Positions 62,686 to 64,000 of a stretch of 64,000 nt of DNA are shown here, in pieces. Position 1 is the stretch's first letter. Every line of letters starts with the position of its first letter. The notes under the pieces were generated by a model. That model was not told the origin of the DNA. It saw only the letters and a list, made by a program, of their open reading frames with translations, and did no database searches. Source of the DNA: Haliea sp964022665 (lineage in GTDB: Bacteria > Pseudomonadota > Gammaproteobacteria > Pseudomonadales > Halieaceae); contig CAXIDF010000016.1 of the NCBI GenBank assembly GCA_964022665.1, positions 1 to 64,000 on the forward strand, written 5' to 3'. A program made the position numbers and the translations under genes.

Positions 62686-64000
62686 TCACAAATCAGTGGG
62701 CGTTACGCTGTCGGGATGCTGCGCCAGCCAGTCACGGACCTGCCCCCACTGCTGCTGCAGGCGTTTTTCCGATACCGGCGTGCGTGTACCCAGCTGCTGG
62801 GCAAACAGGGAGACGCGAAATTCCTCCAGCATCCAGCGGTAAGTCGCCGCAGCCGGGCAGAGAGCGAGCAGACCGGGAAAGCGTTCCAGCGCCTCCCACA
62901 AGGGCTGACCGAGCTGCTGCAGACGCTCCCGGTGGCCGTTGTCACGAGCGAGCTGGCCCTTGAGATTGTCTGCACGCTGCTTCAGGGCCTTCATATAGCG
63001 CGGATACTGCCCCAACCACTCCGCTGGCGTATCGCGCTGGAACCCTGGCTGCCACAGGGCGGCCAGTTGCGCCTCGATATCGGCGAGTGCGGCGCCGACC
63101 TCAGGCTCCTTGCAGCGCGCGAGCACGGTACGGGCCTCCGCCAGCGGACGCAGCGCATTCAACACCGTCGCCTCCAGGTGGTTGGCTGTACCCACCACCT
63201 GCCCGCTGCGCCGGGCGCATGCCGAGAAAGACTCGCTATCTCGTGGCAGGCTCTCGTCCAGCTGCGCCACCTGAGCCCAGGCGGCATCGATCATGTCTTC
63301 CACCAGCGCCTCGCGTGGCTGGCTCGCAGCCGCCAGCAGCAGACTGGCCTCGTTCCCCTGCAGCAATTGCTTGCGCAGAAACTTCACCTGCTGCCGATGC
63401 TGCAGGCGCAACAGCCGCAACACCCCCTTGCGATGCTCCGCTTGCGCCTGCCCGGGATAGTCGCACAACGCCACCGCCACGGTTTCACCCTTGTCCACCA
63501 GCGCGGGCCAGGTAACGATCTCGGTGCCGGCCTGACGAAACCGCCATTGTTCTGGCAAGGCTTTTTCCGGCCAGTCGGTCAGGCCTTCACAGGCCGGGCT
63601 GCCGGAGGGTGCAGCAACAATGGTCTCACGCGTATCATCGCGCAGTTCCGCGATCAGCGCGGCGAGATCCCGTCCCTGCTTAATCATGCGACCATCGGCG
63701 TCCACAACGCGCACATTCATGCTGTAGAACGGGTCCAGCGCGTGTGGCGCGAAGTCTTCCATGCGCAATTTCAGCCCCGATTGTTTACCCAACACCCGCG
63801 CCAGCGCGGCGGTCAGCGCCTCATCATCGGGCCGCAGCACGGCGAGAGCCTGATCGACCCGGTCGGGGACCGGCACCAGTTGTTTGCGCTTTTCTTTGGG
63901 CAGGCCTTTCACCAGCGCGATGCATTTGTCGCGCAGCAGGCCGGGGACCAGCCACTCGAAGCGAAACCGCGGCACGCGGTTGAGCAGGCCCACGGGCAGA
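62686..64000 (-). CDS. hrpA: ATP-dependent RNA helicase HrpA, C-terminal part
   Basis: The frame is open to the right edge; only the C-terminal 438 codons are visible. Segments RFRFEWLVPGLLRDKCIALVK, given here in part as FEWLVPGLLRDK, LPKEKRKQLVPVPD and FRVSLFAQQLGT match the DUF3418 domain of HrpA (about 1300 residues), a DEAH-box helicase involved in mRNA and ribosome handling. The helicase motifs lie outside the window. It is on the same strand as, and upstream of, hvfABC. Confidence 0.9.
   Translation of the reverse strand, partial: LPVGLLNRVPRFRFEWLVPGLLRDKCIALVKGLPKEKRKQLVPVPDRVDQALAVLRPDDEALTAALARVLGKQSGLKLRMEDFAPHALDPFYSMNVRVVDADGRMIKQGRDLAALIAELRDDTRETIVAAPSGSPACEGLTDWPEKALPEQWRFRQAGTEIVTWPALVDKGETVAVALCDYPGQAQAEHRKGVLRLLRLQHRQQVKFLRKQLLQGNEASLLLAAASQPREALVEDMIDAAWAQVAQLDESLPRDSESFSACARRSGQVVGTANHLEATVLNALRPLAEARTVLARCKEPEVGAALADIEAQLAALWQPGFQRDTPAEWLGQYPRYMKALKQRADNLKGQLARDNGHRERLQQLGQPLWEALERFPGLLALCPAAATYRWMLEEFRVSLFAQQLGTRTPVSEKRLQQQWGQVRDWLAQHPDSVTPTDL

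Overview
The window reads as chromosomal DNA of a GC-rich marine gammaproteobacterium. Core genes have gammaproteobacterial form and order: nadK, rhomboid, YeaC, DUF2797 and pepN in one run as in Pseudomonas, plus lipA, gltX, dusA, a FabY-type ketosynthase and ribBX. Combined with a TonB-dependent receptor, steroid-type catabolic genes and an Mrp antiporter operon, this suggests the Halieaceae (OM60/NOR5) or a near relative. That placement is inference. Genes are densely packed with many ATGA or TGATG overlaps, and no prophage, insertion sequence or CRISPR array is visible.

Layout. 1-6.5 kb (minus): lipA, then the nadK-rhomboid-yeaC-DUF2797-pepN run, with pepN cut by the left edge. 6.7-12.4 kb: an MBL-fold RNA-processing nuclease, a KshA-like Rieske oxygenase, and a thiolase-like/DUF35/thiolase cluster. 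12.5-17.7 kb: tRNA-Asp and tRNA-Val with a consensus promoter, queD, a gene-free segment with two DnaA-box matches and a perfect palindrome, a LysE exporter, small housekeeping genes, a lipoprotein, a crotonase and a nitroreductase. 18-20.3 kb: a TonB-dependent receptor. 20.4-25.8 kb: a FabY-like ketosynthase divergent from a GlxA-type regulator, a thiolase and ribBX.

25.8-33.5 kb: a minus-strand operon of two DUF35 proteins, two lipid-transfer thiolases, an acyl-CoA ligase and two crotonases, divergent from an extradiol dioxygenase. It resembles the sterol side-chain genes of actinobacteria (ltp3/ltp4/Rv3521, fadD19). With the Rieske oxygenase and the receptor it could form a route for uptake and breakdown of a steroid-like compound; the substrate is inferred. 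33.5-36.5 kb: RIO-type kinase, MFS permease and periplasmic binding protein. 36.6-43.9 kb: a nine-gene Mrp-type Na+/H+ antiporter operon in the Mbh-like order E-F-G-(DUF4040/B)-C-D-D-small-D, without a long MrpA. 44-49 kb: a lipoprotein, tRNA-Ala, serine dehydratase, a sulfotransferase interrupted by an in-frame stop, and gltX. 49.2-52.9 kb: a ferric-iron ABC transporter behind a Fur-like dyad.

52.9-64 kb: a PhyH dioxygenase, an HDOD protein, dusA, transaldolase, a TerB-like protein, a STAS protein paired with a PP2C phosphatase whose receiver domain lacks the phosphoacceptor Asp, MlaA, the hvfABC copper-peptide operon, and the C-terminal part of HrpA. The hvf operon is the most striking specialised system. 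It encodes a secreted precursor with eight EGKCG motifs in four pairs, a DUF692/MNIO modification enzyme and its DUF2063 partner. This family is known (oxazolin/bufferin RiPPs), but the paired-motif precursor seen here deserves attention.
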